Shown here: in pieces, positions 24,080-32,603 of the stretch
Layout of the letters: each line of letters begins with the position of its first letter
Numbering within the stretch: the stretch's first letter is position 1
Source of the DNA: Arenibacter algicola
GTDB lineage: Bacteria; Bacteroidota; Bacteroidia; Flavobacteriales; Flavobacteriaceae
Length of the DNA: 64,000 nucleotides
NCBI RefSeq assembly: GCF_018860365.1
Contig: NZ_JAHKPO010000029.1
Location: 106,196 to 170,195 of the forward strand
Direction of reading: 5' to 3'
Notes under the pieces: generated by a model
The model's database searches: none
Seen by the model: only the letters and a program-made list of their open reading frames with translations
Told to the model about the DNA's origin: nothing
Program-made: the position numbers and the translations under genes

Positions 24080-24733
24080 TTGAATTTAGTAGAAAACTTA
24101 GAATACAATACTGAGCGACCAAAGCTCATTATACCCGAGTATGGGCGCCATTTCCAGAAAATGGTGGACCATGCCATCTCCATCGAGGACGATGAGGAAC
24201 GTAACCGTGTGGCCCAGGCCATAATAAGTGTTATGGGCAATATTCAACCACATTTGAGGGACGTTCCCGATTTTCAACATAAACTATGGGATCAATTGTT
24301 TATCATGTCCGATTTTAAATTGAACGTGGACTCGCCATTCCCAATTACCTCCAAGGAGACCTTGCAAAAACGTCCGGATCCATTGGAGTATCCTCAAAAT
24401 TTTCCAAAATATAGGTTTTATGGAAATAACATAAAACGTATGATCGATGTGGCCGTTAAGTGGGAAAAAGGCGATATGCGAGACGGGTTGGAGTATGCCA
24501 TAGCCAACCACATGAAAAAGTGTTACCTAAACTGGAATAAGGACACTGTGGACGACAAGGCCATATTTAAGCATCTTTACGAGTTAAGCGATGGACAAAT
24601 AGATCTTGCCAAGGAAGGGGAAAACTTGACAGAAAGTGGACAATTCCTTAAAAATCGTGTGGCTAAAACGCCTAGGACCAGTTCTGGTAAAAAAACGCAA
24701 AGAAATCAAAACCGCGGTAAAAAGCGGTACTAA
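24080..24733 (+). CDS. DUF4290 protein
   Basis: A 217-residue Bacteroidota-specific protein. The N-terminal LEYNTERPKLIIPEYGRHFQ segment and the C-terminal basic tail (KKTQRNQNRGKKRY) are typical. No enzymatic motif is seen; the basic tail suggests RNA or ribosome contact. The start appears to be TTG at 24080, as no in-frame ATG precedes the conserved EYNT. A TAATTTTG box lies at 24009-24016. murA starts 15 bases after its stop, so the two are likely one operon, a pairing conserved in flavobacteria as far as I recall. Confidence 0.88.
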   Translation: MNLVENLEYNTERPKLIIPEYGRHFQKMVDHAISIEDDEERNRVAQAIISVMGNIQPHLRDVPDFQHKLWDQLFIMSDFKLNVDSPFPITSKETLQKRPDPLEYPQNFPKYRFYGNNIKRMIDVAVKWEKGDMRDGLEYAIANHMKKCYLNWNKDTVDDKAIFKHLYELSDGQIDLAKEGENLTESGQFLKNRVAKTPRTSSGKKTQRNQNRGKKRY

Positions 24734-24748
24734 TCTTCTCAAACTTTA

Positions 24749-26056
24749 ATGGGAACATTTAAAATAGAAGGCGGTCATCAATTACATGGTGAGATTACAC
24801 CGCAAGGGGCAAAGAATGAAGCTTTACAAATACTCTGTGCCGTACTACTTACTTCGGAAAAAGTGTCGATTACCAATATCCCTGATATTGTAGACGTAAA
24901 CAAACTGATATCCTTATTGGAGGATTTGGGGGTTAAGATCCAAAAGAAAGGGCAAGGGTCCTATACCTTTATGGCAGATGACATTAATTTGGAATACCTG
25001 CAATCTGCCCAATTTAAAGAGGACGGTAGGGGCCTTAGGGGATCTATTATGCTCGTAGGCCCATTATTGGCGCGTTTTGGCAAGGGATATATTCCCAAAC
25101 CCGGCGGTGATAAAATAGGACGCAGGCGATTGGACACACACTTTGAAGGTTTTATAAAATTAGGGGCAAAATTCAGATACAATAAGGAAGAGCACTTTTA
25201 CGGTGTTGAAGCCGAAAAATTGAAGGGTACCTACATGCTTTTGGATGAAGCTTCGGTTACAGGAACGGCCAACATAGTTATGGCGGCTGTTTTGGCAGAT
25301 GGCAAAACCACCATTTACAATGCAGCCTGTGAACCTTATTTACAGCAATTGTGCAAAATGCTGAATAGGATGGGAGCCAAAATTACAGGAATCGGCTCCA
25401 ATCTGTTGGAAATAGAGGGGGTTGATAGCCTGGGAGGAACAGATCACAGAATGCTCCCGGATATGATCGAGATCGGTAGTTGGATAGGCTTGGCAGCCAT
25501 GACAAGGAGTAACCTGACTATTAAAGATGTTAGTTGGGACGATCTGGGTCAAATTCCTACTGTTTTTAGAAAATTGGGGATACAGCTGGAGCGAAAAGGG
25601 GACGATATTGTTATTCCCGAGCATAAAGATGGTTATGAGATCCAGAACTATATTGATGGCTCCATTTTAACAGTGGCCGATGCGCCATGGCCTGGACTTA
25701 CGCCAGATTTGTTGAGCATTATTTTAGTGATGGCTACACAAGCAAAAGGGGAGGTATTGATCCACCAAAAGATGTTTGAAAGCCGTTTGTTCTTTGTAGA
25801 TAAATTAATAGACATGGGGGCCAAGATTATTCTTTGCGATCCACATAGGGCTACCGTTATTGGACATAACTTTGAATCCAGTCTAAAAGCCACCACCATG
25901 GTGTCTCCGGACATTAGGGCCGGTGTCTCTTTGCTGATAGCAGCCTTGTCTGCCAAGGGCACCTCTACCATACACAATATAGAACAGATCGATAGGGGTT
26001 ACGAAAATATTGATACGCGTTTGCGAGCTATTGGTGCCAAGATCACCAGGGTTTAA
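24749..26056 (+). CDS. murA: UDP-GlcNAc enolpyruvyl transferase, Asp-type
   Basis: A 435-residue cytoplasmic enzyme that adds enolpyruvate to UDP-GlcNAc in the first committed step of peptidoglycan synthesis. K22-N23 in GAKNEA and the RxxxD-type segment are present. The loop that carries the catalytic/fosfomycin-binding cysteine in E. coli (PGGCTIGARP) reads PGGDKIGRRR here, with D121 in the cysteine's place. Asp-type MurA enzymes are known to be active and insensitive to fosfomycin. It lies directly behind DUF4290 and ends at a strong bidirectional terminator. Confidence 0.97.
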   Translation: MGTFKIEGGHQLHGEITPQGAKNEALQILCAVLLTSEKVSITNIPDIVDVNKLISLLEDLGVKIQKKGQGSYTFMADDINLEYLQSAQFKEDGRGLRGSIMLVGPLLARFGKGYIPKPGGDKIGRRRLDTHFEGFIKLGAKFRYNKEEHFYGVEAEKLKGTYMLLDEASVTGTANIVMAAVLADGKTTIYNAACEPYLQQLCKMLNRMGAKITGIGSNLLEIEGVDSLGGTDHRMLPDMIEIGSWIGLAAMTRSNLTIKDVSWDDLGQIPTVFRKLGIQLERKGDDIVIPEHKDGYEIQNYIDGSILTVADAPWPGLTPDLLSIILVMATQAKGEVLIHQKMFESRLFFVDKLIDMGAKIILCDPHRATVIGHNFESSLKATTMVSPDIRAGVSLLIAALSAKGTSTIHNIEQIDRGYENIDTRLRAIGAKITRV

Positions 26057-26081
26057 CCACGGTTATAACTTAATATGAAAT

Positions 26082-26117
26082 AAAAAAGGACTATCAATTA
26101 GATAGTCCTTTTTTATT
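26082..26117. terminator. Bidirectional terminator between murA and GAF gene
   Basis: AAAAAAGGACTATC (26082-26095) pairs with GATAGTCCTTTTTT (26101-26114) across 5 bases, with T-runs on both strands; it serves murA (plus) and the GAF gene (minus). Confidence 0.9.
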
Positions 26118-26176
26118 TTGAGGATTAACAAGCGTTCAAATATCTAAATATAAATAACACAATTGTGTTAATGAGT

Positions 26177-26653
26177 CTATGCACTTATATGGCGACTTAT
26201 TTTCTCACCTATACTTAATAAGTCACTAACTTCTTCCTCCGTAAAATCATAAGGAACAGGTTTGGCTATTCCCAAGGTTCCATACAGTTTTCCATTGAGC
26301 ATCATTGGGGCTGCTATAGAACCTTCTACCTTTGTTTCTTTGGCAGCAGGACGTGCTACCCCTGAATCATCGGTTTGTAGATTACACATTTCTACCGGTT
26401 CACGCCGCTCCGCCGCAATCCCTGCCATACCTTTACCTATGGGAATCTCAGAAAGTTTGGGGATTAAAAAGGGAGGAATGCCTTGATGTGCCTGAACCTT
26501 TAACAATCCCGATTTTTCATCCAGAAAATGAATGGTACCAGTGGTACAGTCAAAAGCGGAAATTACAGTGGAAAGGACTTCCTGCCAATTAGTGGTTTCA
26601 TTATTAAGGAGGGTATCTATTACAGTGTTCCGTTGCGCATTGTCCTTGTTCAT
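26177..26653 (-). CDS. GAF-domain protein
   Basis: A 158-residue protein made of one GAF domain (about 25-155): TTGTIHFLDEKSGLLKVQAHQG, then PIGKGMAGIAAERREPV and GSIAAPMMLNGKLYGTLGIA are family segments. It has only two cysteines and not the spacing of the free-methionine sulfoxide reductases, so a signal-binding role is more likely than that enzyme. I use the ATG at 26653; a TTG 33 bases earlier is less likely. It is separated from neighbours on both sides, so it is probably monocistronic. Confidence 0.85.
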   Translation of the reverse strand: MNKDNAQRNTVIDTLLNNETTNWQEVLSTVISAFDCTTGTIHFLDEKSGLLKVQAHQGIPPFLIPKLSEIPIGKGMAGIAAERREPVEMCNLQTDDSGVARPAAKETKVEGSIAAPMMLNGKLYGTLGIAKPVPYDFTEEEVSDLLSIGEKISRHISA

Positions 26654-26722
26654 ATGCTTTAATTTATTTTTTTCATTATTACCCAAATTTACTAAATCTA
26701 GATAAAATATTGCTTAGGTTTT

Positions 26723-27169
26723 TTAATCGTGTTTGGCGTTATTAACTTCAATCCAGTAACCTTCGGGATCTGTGAGGTAAATCTGTCGTACCCCATCTGA
26801 ACGTAAGGTAACCGCCCCTTTTGTCCCTGGCCAATCTTCATATTCAATGTTGTTATCTACCAAATGTTTAATAAAGGTATCCAAGTTGGGTGTCGATAAA
26901 CAGAGGTGCATGGACTTATGCTTTTTCATGACCACCGTATCCTTATAAATCAGGTGCAGCTGTGAATTGCCCTGGACTGCAAACCAACGGAATCCCGGTG
27001 CCTTGTCAGGGTGTGGAATTTCCTTCAGCTTAAGAATATTGGAATAGAAATCAGCAGTAGTGTCCAGTTTATTGACGATCAAGGAAGAATGGTCTATCTG
27101 GAAATCAAAGCCTTGGGCATTGACTTGCAATATAAAAAAACTGAGAAGCAGAAATAATGGCTTGTGCAT
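26723..27169 (-). CDS. Exported VOC-fold protein
   Basis: A 148-residue protein with a signal peptide (MHKPLFLLLSFFILQVNAQG) and one glyoxalase/bleomycin-resistance fold: FQIDHSSLIVNKLDTTADFY, then FRWFAVQGNSQLHL, then the second half starting KSMHLCLSTPNLDTF and ending YLTDPEGYWIEV. Metal ligands of the VOC family (H27, H73-like and the C-terminal E) are plausible. Substrate unknown; export is unusual for the family but recurrent in Bacteroidota. Confidence 0.85.
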   Translation of the reverse strand: MHKPLFLLLSFFILQVNAQGFDFQIDHSSLIVNKLDTTADFYSNILKLKEIPHPDKAPGFRWFAVQGNSQLHLIYKDTVVMKKHKSMHLCLSTPNLDTFIKHLVDNNIEYEDWPGTKGAVTLRSDGVRQIYLTDPEGYWIEVNNAKHD

Positions 27170-27348
27170 GTATATTAGGTTTTAATTTTAAAAGTAATTA
27201 TAAGGTGTTATTTTCTTTAGGTTATCTGGTTTATAAGGCAACGTCAACTTTAGCAGGAAAGAAAGGTAAATAAAAATGAATCAATTTATTGAAGCTAATC
27301 TACTTTTGTGGTAATTTTTAGGAAATTGTTATTTATTCCATGTTCAAT

Positions 27349-28020
27349 TCAGTCTTTACCAGCCAATAATCCACGGACTATTAAATATTGTGCCGTGGCA
27401 TAAGTGCCCATGACCAGAATATGTGATCCCGGTACTGTTATAAGAAACTTATTGATGGCCAGGATGCTATCGGACAAGATAAAGAATAATGCTCCAATAA
27501 ATACCAATTTGAAACTTGTTGGACCTACCTGCTCCTTTCTACTATAGGCCGTAATGGCCATTGCTAAAATACCCAGGATATAAATAATTACAGGAATTTT
27601 TAACGTGCCTAAATTATCCTGTAGAATTATGAAAAGGGTAGTGCCGTAGACCAGCAGCAATATTGCAACCAAAGGCATTTTCTTCTTTAATATGCTTTTG
27701 CCCTGGATAAGAAATACCAAGGCATAAGTTATATGGGCAAGGAGAAAAGCTATTAGTCCAAGCATAAAATACATAGGTGAGAGATGATCATAGAGCAAGA
27801 ATATGTCTCCCAATAATGAAAAGAAAAGAGCCAATAAGATGTAGCGATAGGTCTTTTTGGCTAGTTGCCTTCCGTATATCCCAAAAAACAATATCAGCGA
27901 AAGCAGTATAAGTGGCTTGGTCAATTGCCTGAGGCCTTGAAAGTGCAAGTATCCTGTTACCAGGTCCAACAGCACCAAAAGAATAAATACGCCAATAAAG
28001 GCATTGTGCCTTGTTTTCAT
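27349..28020 (-). CDS. YhhN/lysoplasmalogenase-family membrane protein
   Basis: A 223-residue integral membrane protein with about eight helices, of the YhhN/TMEM86 family, some members of which hydrolyse the vinyl-ether bond of lysoplasmalogens. Acidic residues inside helices (LLGDIFLLYD, FILSDSILAINKF) are family hallmarks thought to form the active site. Its role in bacteria is not settled. The SemiSWEET gene precedes it by 33 bases on the same strand. Confidence 0.85.
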   Translation of the reverse strand: MKTRHNAFIGVFILLVLLDLVTGYLHFQGLRQLTKPLILLSLILFFGIYGRQLAKKTYRYILLALFFSLLGDIFLLYDHLSPMYFMLGLIAFLLAHITYALVFLIQGKSILKKKMPLVAILLLVYGTTLFIILQDNLGTLKIPVIIYILGILAMAITAYSRKEQVGPTSFKLVFIGALFFILSDSILAINKFLITVPGSHILVMGTYATAQYLIVRGLLAGKD

Positions 28021-28053
28021 GCTAAAAAATTAATGTTCCAATGGCTAGGTTTG

Positions 28054-28344
28054 TTAAGTATATAATTTTCTTTTTCGGACCACAATAAAGCAGAGGCCCA
28101 ACTGGAGGACTACGGCGATGGCGTTGGTAAGCCAAAGGGCTACGGTATTAAAACGAATTCCGTAAAAGCACCAAAACAGATAAATAAATACCCAGCCAAA
28201 AATAAAACCGTTAGAAAGGCTACTGGGGCCCTTATAACGGTATTCTTTATAGACCTGTATAGCAATCACCAGACAGGCACTTAGACCTGCTACAATTCCT
28301 ATGCTTTCAAAAATGTTCTCTGGGATACTGTGTATGATATTCAT
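28054..28344 (-). CDS. SemiSWEET-type sugar transporter subunit
   Basis: A 96-residue protein with three membrane helices forming one PQ-loop (MtN3-half) unit: ESIGIVAGLSACLVIAIQVY, then KGPSSLSNGFIFGWVFIYLF, then a third helix ALWLTNAIAVVLQLGLCFIV. Semi-SWEETs work as dimers and move sugars across the membrane. The classic PQ dipeptide is replaced by PS (KGPSS), as in many bacterial members. Confidence 0.88.
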   Translation of the reverse strand: MNIIHSIPENIFESIGIVAGLSACLVIAIQVYKEYRYKGPSSLSNGFIFGWVFIYLFWCFYGIRFNTVALWLTNAIAVVLQLGLCFIVVRKRKLYT

Positions 28345-28392
28345 GCAATAAGGGCTAATTGTTTTATGTTTGGATTGATTATCGCCATTTAA

Positions 28393-29052
28393 TTATTCGC
28401 TTCTATATTTTAACATGATGTCCTTGAACAACTCACTGGTGGAAGGAGGGGTATAGCTAATGGCATTGGCACCCGCTTCTATAGTTCTTAGGATGTCCTC
28501 CTCTAAATGTCCTCCTGTGGCCAATATGGCTATGTCGTTGTCAATATCCCTAATACGCTTAACAATGTCGGCAGTTTTACCGGCTCCTGATACGTTAAAA
28601 ATATCCACCCCGGCGGCTATTCTACCTTTTATATCATCCTTTTCAGAGACAATGGTGATGGTCACTGGAATATCAATTTTAAGTTTTAATCTCGCTATAA
28701 GTTCATTGGGAGTGGGTTTGTTCAGGACAACGCCCAAGGCACCTTGAAACTCTGCATGCAAAGCCAGTTCCACCGATCTTTTACCTGTGGTAATTCCGCC
28801 TCCAACCCCACAAAAGATAGGCTTGTCCGCTGCCAAAATTAAGGCATGACTAATTAAGGGCTGTGGTGTAAAGGGATAGACGGCAATAATGGCATTGGCA
28901 TTGGTGTTTCTAATAATGGCAACATCTGTACTGAACAGGAACGATTTTAGCAATTGCCCAAAAACCCGTATTCCGGAACAAGAGTTGATTACCTCCGGCA
29001 CCTCCACGATATTTTTTCTTAGCTTACTACCAAAAGAAGGTACCTTGATCAT
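28393..29052 (-). CDS. TIM-barrel-like protein of unknown function
   Basis: A 219-residue soluble protein. Repeating beta-alpha units with glycine-rich loops (FCGVGGGITTG, IFNVSGAGKT, ILATGGHLEED, ANAISYTPP) look like a phosphate-binding TIM barrel related to ThiE/HisA-type folds. Relatives in Firmicutes are labelled 'hydrolase' without evidence, as far as I recall. No catalytic residue can be named. It is separated by 48 bases from the SemiSWEET gene on the same strand. Confidence 0.7.
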   Translation of the reverse strand: MIKVPSFGSKLRKNIVEVPEVINSCSGIRVFGQLLKSFLFSTDVAIIRNTNANAIIAVYPFTPQPLISHALILAADKPIFCGVGGGITTGKRSVELALHAEFQGALGVVLNKPTPNELIARLKLKIDIPVTITIVSEKDDIKGRIAAGVDIFNVSGAGKTADIVKRIRDIDNDIAILATGGHLEEDILRTIEAGANAISYTPPSTSELFKDIMLKYRSE

Positions 29053-29197
29053 AATGCAGCATGAATTAGGTTAAAAGAAATAACAATAAGGATGGTAAAT
29101 TGGCCTTTGACTAGAGCTTATTAAATATAGTCTTTTTTTTAATTGGTACAGACAGGGAGTTTTAATGCCAAGTCAATTAAGTGCCTGAATTTAAAGC

Positions 29198-29764
29198 CTA
29201 CAATTTTATTCCCCGCGTAGTAAAGGAGATTCCCTGTTGTCCTGTGGTAGAAATCATCACGGCTTCGAAAATAGGCTCGTGATTATTCGATTCTACAGCC
29301 CAATCAAAAACAAAATTTGCGCCTGTTCCCCCGTATTCATCATCTTGATCAATAACAATTTCAATGGTTTCCAAAGGCTTAAGAAATATTGGTTTGTTAA
29401 AATAGGTGCGGATAAGTTCTCCCTGGGTATTGTAATATTCAGCTTTTAAAATATAAATGGAATCTGTATTGCTTACATTCCTCATACTTGCGGTAGCCGT
29501 TAAATGATGCAGTGTTCTTTCTGTTCCATCATATATGGATGAGTATATGGACAAATAGGAACTACCTTTTATAAGTGAGTCCTGAACGGGTAAGGCCATA
29601 TATCTCTTTTCCCAATTAATAGGATCTATATGACTGACCTTCTTTTCCTCGGAACAACTAAGGATCAGTAACAAAGTGCAGAGGGCTAGACATATTTTTT
29701 TTCCTATAAAATGGAAACTTCTGAGAAATATAGTAATCATTCTTTTAGACTTCGTTTTAAACAT
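29198..29764 (-). CDS. DUF3124 lipoprotein
   Basis: A 188-residue predicted lipoprotein: a basic N-terminus, hydrophobic stretch and lipobox ILSC with C37. The mature part contains the DUF3124 pattern (YLSIYSSIYDGTERTLHHLT, then SMRNVSNTDSIYILKAEYY and the D-Y-G-G-T-G region). It is probably an envelope protein with a beta-sandwich fold; function unknown. The next minus-strand gene is 134 bases away, so it is probably on its own promoter. Confidence 0.8.
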   Translation of the reverse strand: MFKTKSKRMITIFLRSFHFIGKKICLALCTLLLILSCSEEKKVSHIDPINWEKRYMALPVQDSLIKGSSYLSIYSSIYDGTERTLHHLTATASMRNVSNTDSIYILKAEYYNTQGELIRTYFNKPIFLKPLETIEIVIDQDDEYGGTGANFVFDWAVESNNHEPIFEAVMISTTGQQGISFTTRGIKL

Positions 29765-29875
29765 TACATCATTAAAACTTGAAACTAATGCTCCCTTTAG
29801 GAGCGCTTAGTCCTGCATAAAGATACTCTTTAATTGGAGAATCGTGCATTTCAAATTAAGGATAGATATAAGTGT

Positions 29876-30106
29876 TCAACTTTTTCCGTTCATGTAAAAC
29901 GAGAGGGCACCGGACGGACATTTCATGATCTGGGATTTCAATTGTTCGGTCGTAGCCATCTCAGGCTTTATCCATGGTTTCCCTTTTGGATCGTAAACCT
30001 CTGGCAAGGTTTTGACACATACTCCGGCGTGAATGCATTTTGAAGGTTTCCAAACTACAGTAATTTCACCATTGGTGTATTCCTTAAAATTTTCTTTCTG
30101 TTCCAT
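29876..30106 (-). CDS. YjdI-like divergent Fe-S mono-cluster protein
   Basis: A 76-residue ferredoxin-like protein: KCIHAGVC gives C24 and C30 and KCPSGAL gives C63. Only three cysteines are present, so the fourth cluster ligand, if any, is another residue (perhaps H26). It resembles E. coli YjdI, a [4Fe-4S]-type mono-cluster protein, whose gene sits beside the GNAT gene yjdJ; the same pair is found here with two bases between the genes. Function in the pair is unknown. Confidence 0.85.
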   Translation of the reverse strand: MEQKENFKEYTNGEITVVWKPSKCIHAGVCVKTLPEVYDPKGKPWIKPEMATTEQLKSQIMKCPSGALSFYMNGKS

Positions 30107-30108
30107 AA

Positions 30109-30402
30109 TTAAGCGATATTAATTCCTTTTAAAACCAACTTTTTCCAATCAGGGTGTCTTTTTATGTAGGAAGCTACAAATGGACACATCGGAACCAAGG
30201 TCAATTCCTTCCTTTCTATATCTATAAGAACATCTTTCACCAGAGCGGAGGCCACCCCTTGCCCTTCCAATTCCTTTGGAACCTCTGTGTGGGTAAGATA
30301 AATTTTATCTTTTGCCTTTATATATTCAATTTTGGCAATAACGCCATCAATATGATACTCATATTGCTTTCTTTCCGTATTGTCTATTAATTTGTAGTTC
30401 AT
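30109..30402 (-). CDS. GNAT-like N-acetyltransferase (YjdJ-like)
   Basis: A 97-residue minimal acetyltransferase. The segment THTEVPKELEGQGVASALVKDVL (near 39-60) has the acetyl-CoA binding Q/RxxGxG/A loop (EGQGVA), and LTLVPMCPFVASYIKRHP is the conserved C-terminus of the YjdJ/Gtn1 group. Its target is unknown. It is coupled to the Fe-S protein gene downstream. Confidence 0.85.
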   Translation of the reverse strand: MNYKLIDNTERKQYEYHIDGVIAKIEYIKAKDKIYLTHTEVPKELEGQGVASALVKDVLIDIERKELTLVPMCPFVASYIKRHPDWKKLVLKGINIA

Positions 30403-30450
30403 ACTTATCGTTATTATTCGTCCTGTATATTCCTATTTCTAATTTACACT

Positions 30451-31329
30451 TTATTCCTCCAAATAGCCAAATTTGCCCAAATTATAATCTTTTATGGCCT
30501 GGGCTATTTCCTCACGGGTATTCATTACAAAGGGCCCTTGGGCGGCTATAGGTTCGTTAAGGGGTTCACCACTTAAAATTAGAACAATTGATTTCTTCGT
30601 AGCCTCCATACTAAAATCTTCACCTTCATTTTCGAAGAGCACAAAATGATTTTCGGCTACGGTCTGCGTTCCATTCACATTTATTTCCCCAGCAACTACC
30701 AGCAAGGCGGTATTATAGGCAGCTGGAAAGCTAAAATCCGCTTTACCACCAACTTTTAGTCTCGCATTGAACATATTGACAGGGGAAAATGTAGATGCCG
30801 CACCTTCAATATTTTTATAGTTCCCGGCTATGACTTCAATTACCCCTTTATTATTTTCCAACTGATATTTATTTATCTGGGCATTGGTTATTCCCTGATA
30901 TTTCGGGGTAGACATTTTGTACTTGGCTGGAAGGTTTACCCAAAGTTGTGCCATTTGAAAATAGCCTCCTTCCTTGCTAAATTTCTCTTCGTGATATTCT
31001 TTATGAAGTATCCCAGAGGCTGCGGTCATCCATTGTACATCTCCCTCGCTAATAACGCCACTGTTGCCAGAACTATCATGATGGGCCACTTTCCCCTGAT
31101 AGGCTATGGTAACCGTTTCAAAACCCCTGTGAGGATGTACACTTACCCCTCTAGGCTTATCGGTAGGGGGGAAGTAAAACGGGCTATTGTAATCCAGAAG
31201 GATAAAGGGGTCCATTCTTTCCATATCCAACCTATAGCCACTGGGGATAAAATTATGAACTCTAAACCCGTCTCCCACATAGTGTGGCTCCCTTGGCGCC
31301 ACTACTATTTCTATATTCTTTGTATTCAT
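30451..31329 (-). CDS. Pirin family protein
   Basis: A 292-residue bicupin. The metal-binding set of the first cupin is present: H65 and H67 in SVHPHRGFET, H109 and E111 in GILHKEYHE. Pirins include quercetinase-like dioxygenases and redox-regulated proteins; the role here is not known. I use the ATG at 31329; the TTG one codon earlier is not needed. It follows the Crp/Fnr-like regulator by 80 bases on the same strand, a neighbourhood often seen in Bacteroidota. Confidence 0.92.
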   Translation of the reverse strand: MNTKNIEIVVAPREPHYVGDGFRVHNFIPSGYRLDMERMDPFILLDYNSPFYFPPTDKPRGVSVHPHRGFETVTIAYQGKVAHHDSSGNSGVISEGDVQWMTAASGILHKEYHEEKFSKEGGYFQMAQLWVNLPAKYKMSTPKYQGITNAQINKYQLENNKGVIEVIAGNYKNIEGAASTFSPVNMFNARLKVGGKADFSFPAAYNTALLVVAGEINVNGTQTVAENHFVLFENEGEDFSMEATKKSIVLILSGEPLNEPIAAQGPFVMNTREEIAQAIKDYNLGKFGYLEE

Positions 31330-31410
31330 CAATATCTATTTAATAATTATATAGCAATAATACAAGGATATAGGGTCCTGTGCATTGATGTATGATAAGT
31401 AATATATTCC

Positions 31411-32001
31411 CTAGTTGGGTTTAAAGTTTTTATGGGCCAATTCTTTGCGTACCCTGCTAAGACTCTCCGGGGTAATGCCCAAATAGGAAGCAATCATCCA
31501 TTGTGGCACCCTTAATGTTAGATCTGGGTATAATTTAATAAAATTCATATATCTCCTCTCTGCACTTGCACTCAACAAAAGATTAATTCGTTTTTGTTGG
31601 TGTCGAATGTGGTTCTGAAGGGCTATTTGATTATAGTTCCTAAAGGAAGAGCTTATTGCACTAGCTTCATTTATAAAGTCCGAATTTATTAAAACTACCT
31701 TGGTATCCTCTATGGCATCGATAAACAGGTCTGAAGGTTCATTAAAAAAAGCAGAACTCCGATCGGAGACGATCCAATTTTCGGAACCAAACTGAATAAT
31801 ATGCTCCTTGCCGCCGTCGTCAACCGTATAGGAGCGTAAGAGGCCGTTTTCAACAAAGAAGAAATGTCTACAAACTTCACCCGGACGCAAGAGCACCTCG
31901 CCTTTTTCAATATTTCTGAATTCTACTTTTTTGATAAGCAGCTGAAATTCAGGTTCCGCTATGTTCGCCTTGGTCTTTAAATACTTAGTGAAATTTTGCA
32001 T
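31411..32001 (-). CDS. Crp/Fnr-family transcription regulator
   Basis: A 196-residue regulator with an N-terminal cyclic-nucleotide-binding-like domain (GEVLLRPGEVCRHFFFVENG, 32-51) and a C-terminal HTH (IASYLGITPESLSRVRKEL, about 171-189). It lacks the cysteine set of FNR. The typical cAMP-contacting residues are not evident, so the ligand is unknown. The next gene (pirin) may be a target. Confidence 0.88.
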   Translation of the reverse strand: MQNFTKYLKTKANIAEPEFQLLIKKVEFRNIEKGEVLLRPGEVCRHFFFVENGLLRSYTVDDGGKEHIIQFGSENWIVSDRSSAFFNEPSDLFIDAIEDTKVVLINSDFINEASAISSSFRNYNQIALQNHIRHQQKRINLLLSASAERRYMNFIKLYPDLTLRVPQWMIASYLGITPESLSRVRKELAHKNFKPN

Positions 32002-32009
32002 GTAAATAT

Positions 32010-32429
32010 TTATTGGGAATGTTTGTGTTTATAATAAAGGTAGGATGATTCTATCATTTTGGATAGTACATCCATATTAATATCTGATAATCGTTTTATA
32101 TAAAGACAGGCTTTGCCTGTTTTGTGGGGACCCAATTGATCCAAAAGCTTCTGATTATTGGAAAATCCTGACATGATATAGATTGAAAAATTAGATTTTC
32201 TAGGGGAAAATCCTGTGATGCACATATCTCCTTCCCGACCAGAATCGTATTTATAATGGTAACTGCCAAAACCGATTATACTTTCACCCCACATTACTGC
32301 CGGTTCTAGGGTAATGTTTTTAAACAATTCCAATAATGCATGGGCATCCTTACGTTTTTCTATACCCACAACGGAGTTTAAAAAAGCCATAACAGATTTA
32401 TTGTTCGGTTTAGTTTTGTTCTCCGTCAT
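32010..32429 (-). CDS. DUF1801 protein
   Basis: A 139-residue protein of the DUF1801 (YdhG-like) group: VMAFLNSVVGIEKRKDAHAL, VMWGESIIGFGSYHYKY and GFSPRKSNFSIYIM are family segments. Relatives have a double-psi/intein-like small fold with unclear function. The ATG at 32429 is used; a TTG three codons earlier is less likely. It ends nine bases before the Crp/Fnr gene, so the two may form an operon. Confidence 0.85.
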   Translation of the reverse strand: MTENKTKPNNKSVMAFLNSVVGIEKRKDAHALLELFKNITLEPAVMWGESIIGFGSYHYKYDSGREGDMCITGFSPRKSNFSIYIMSGFSNNQKLLDQLGPHKTGKACLYIKRLSDINMDVLSKMIESSYLYYKHKHSQ

Positions 32430-32603
32430 CCCTTGCAAATTGGTGTACTATAAATTTACTAAAAAAGGAGTAAAGCAGCATAGGGTATATTTCATTATCG
32501 CTTTGGAAGATATTATAATTAGTTGGGTATAATACGACTGACCCACTTCCAGATTAGGCTTTTAATATGTAATTTAGCATAAACATTCTAAACACTTATT
32601 AAC

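Noticed and set aside
26177..26653. Free-methionine sulfoxide reductase
   Set aside because: The GAF domain lacks the required cysteine set.
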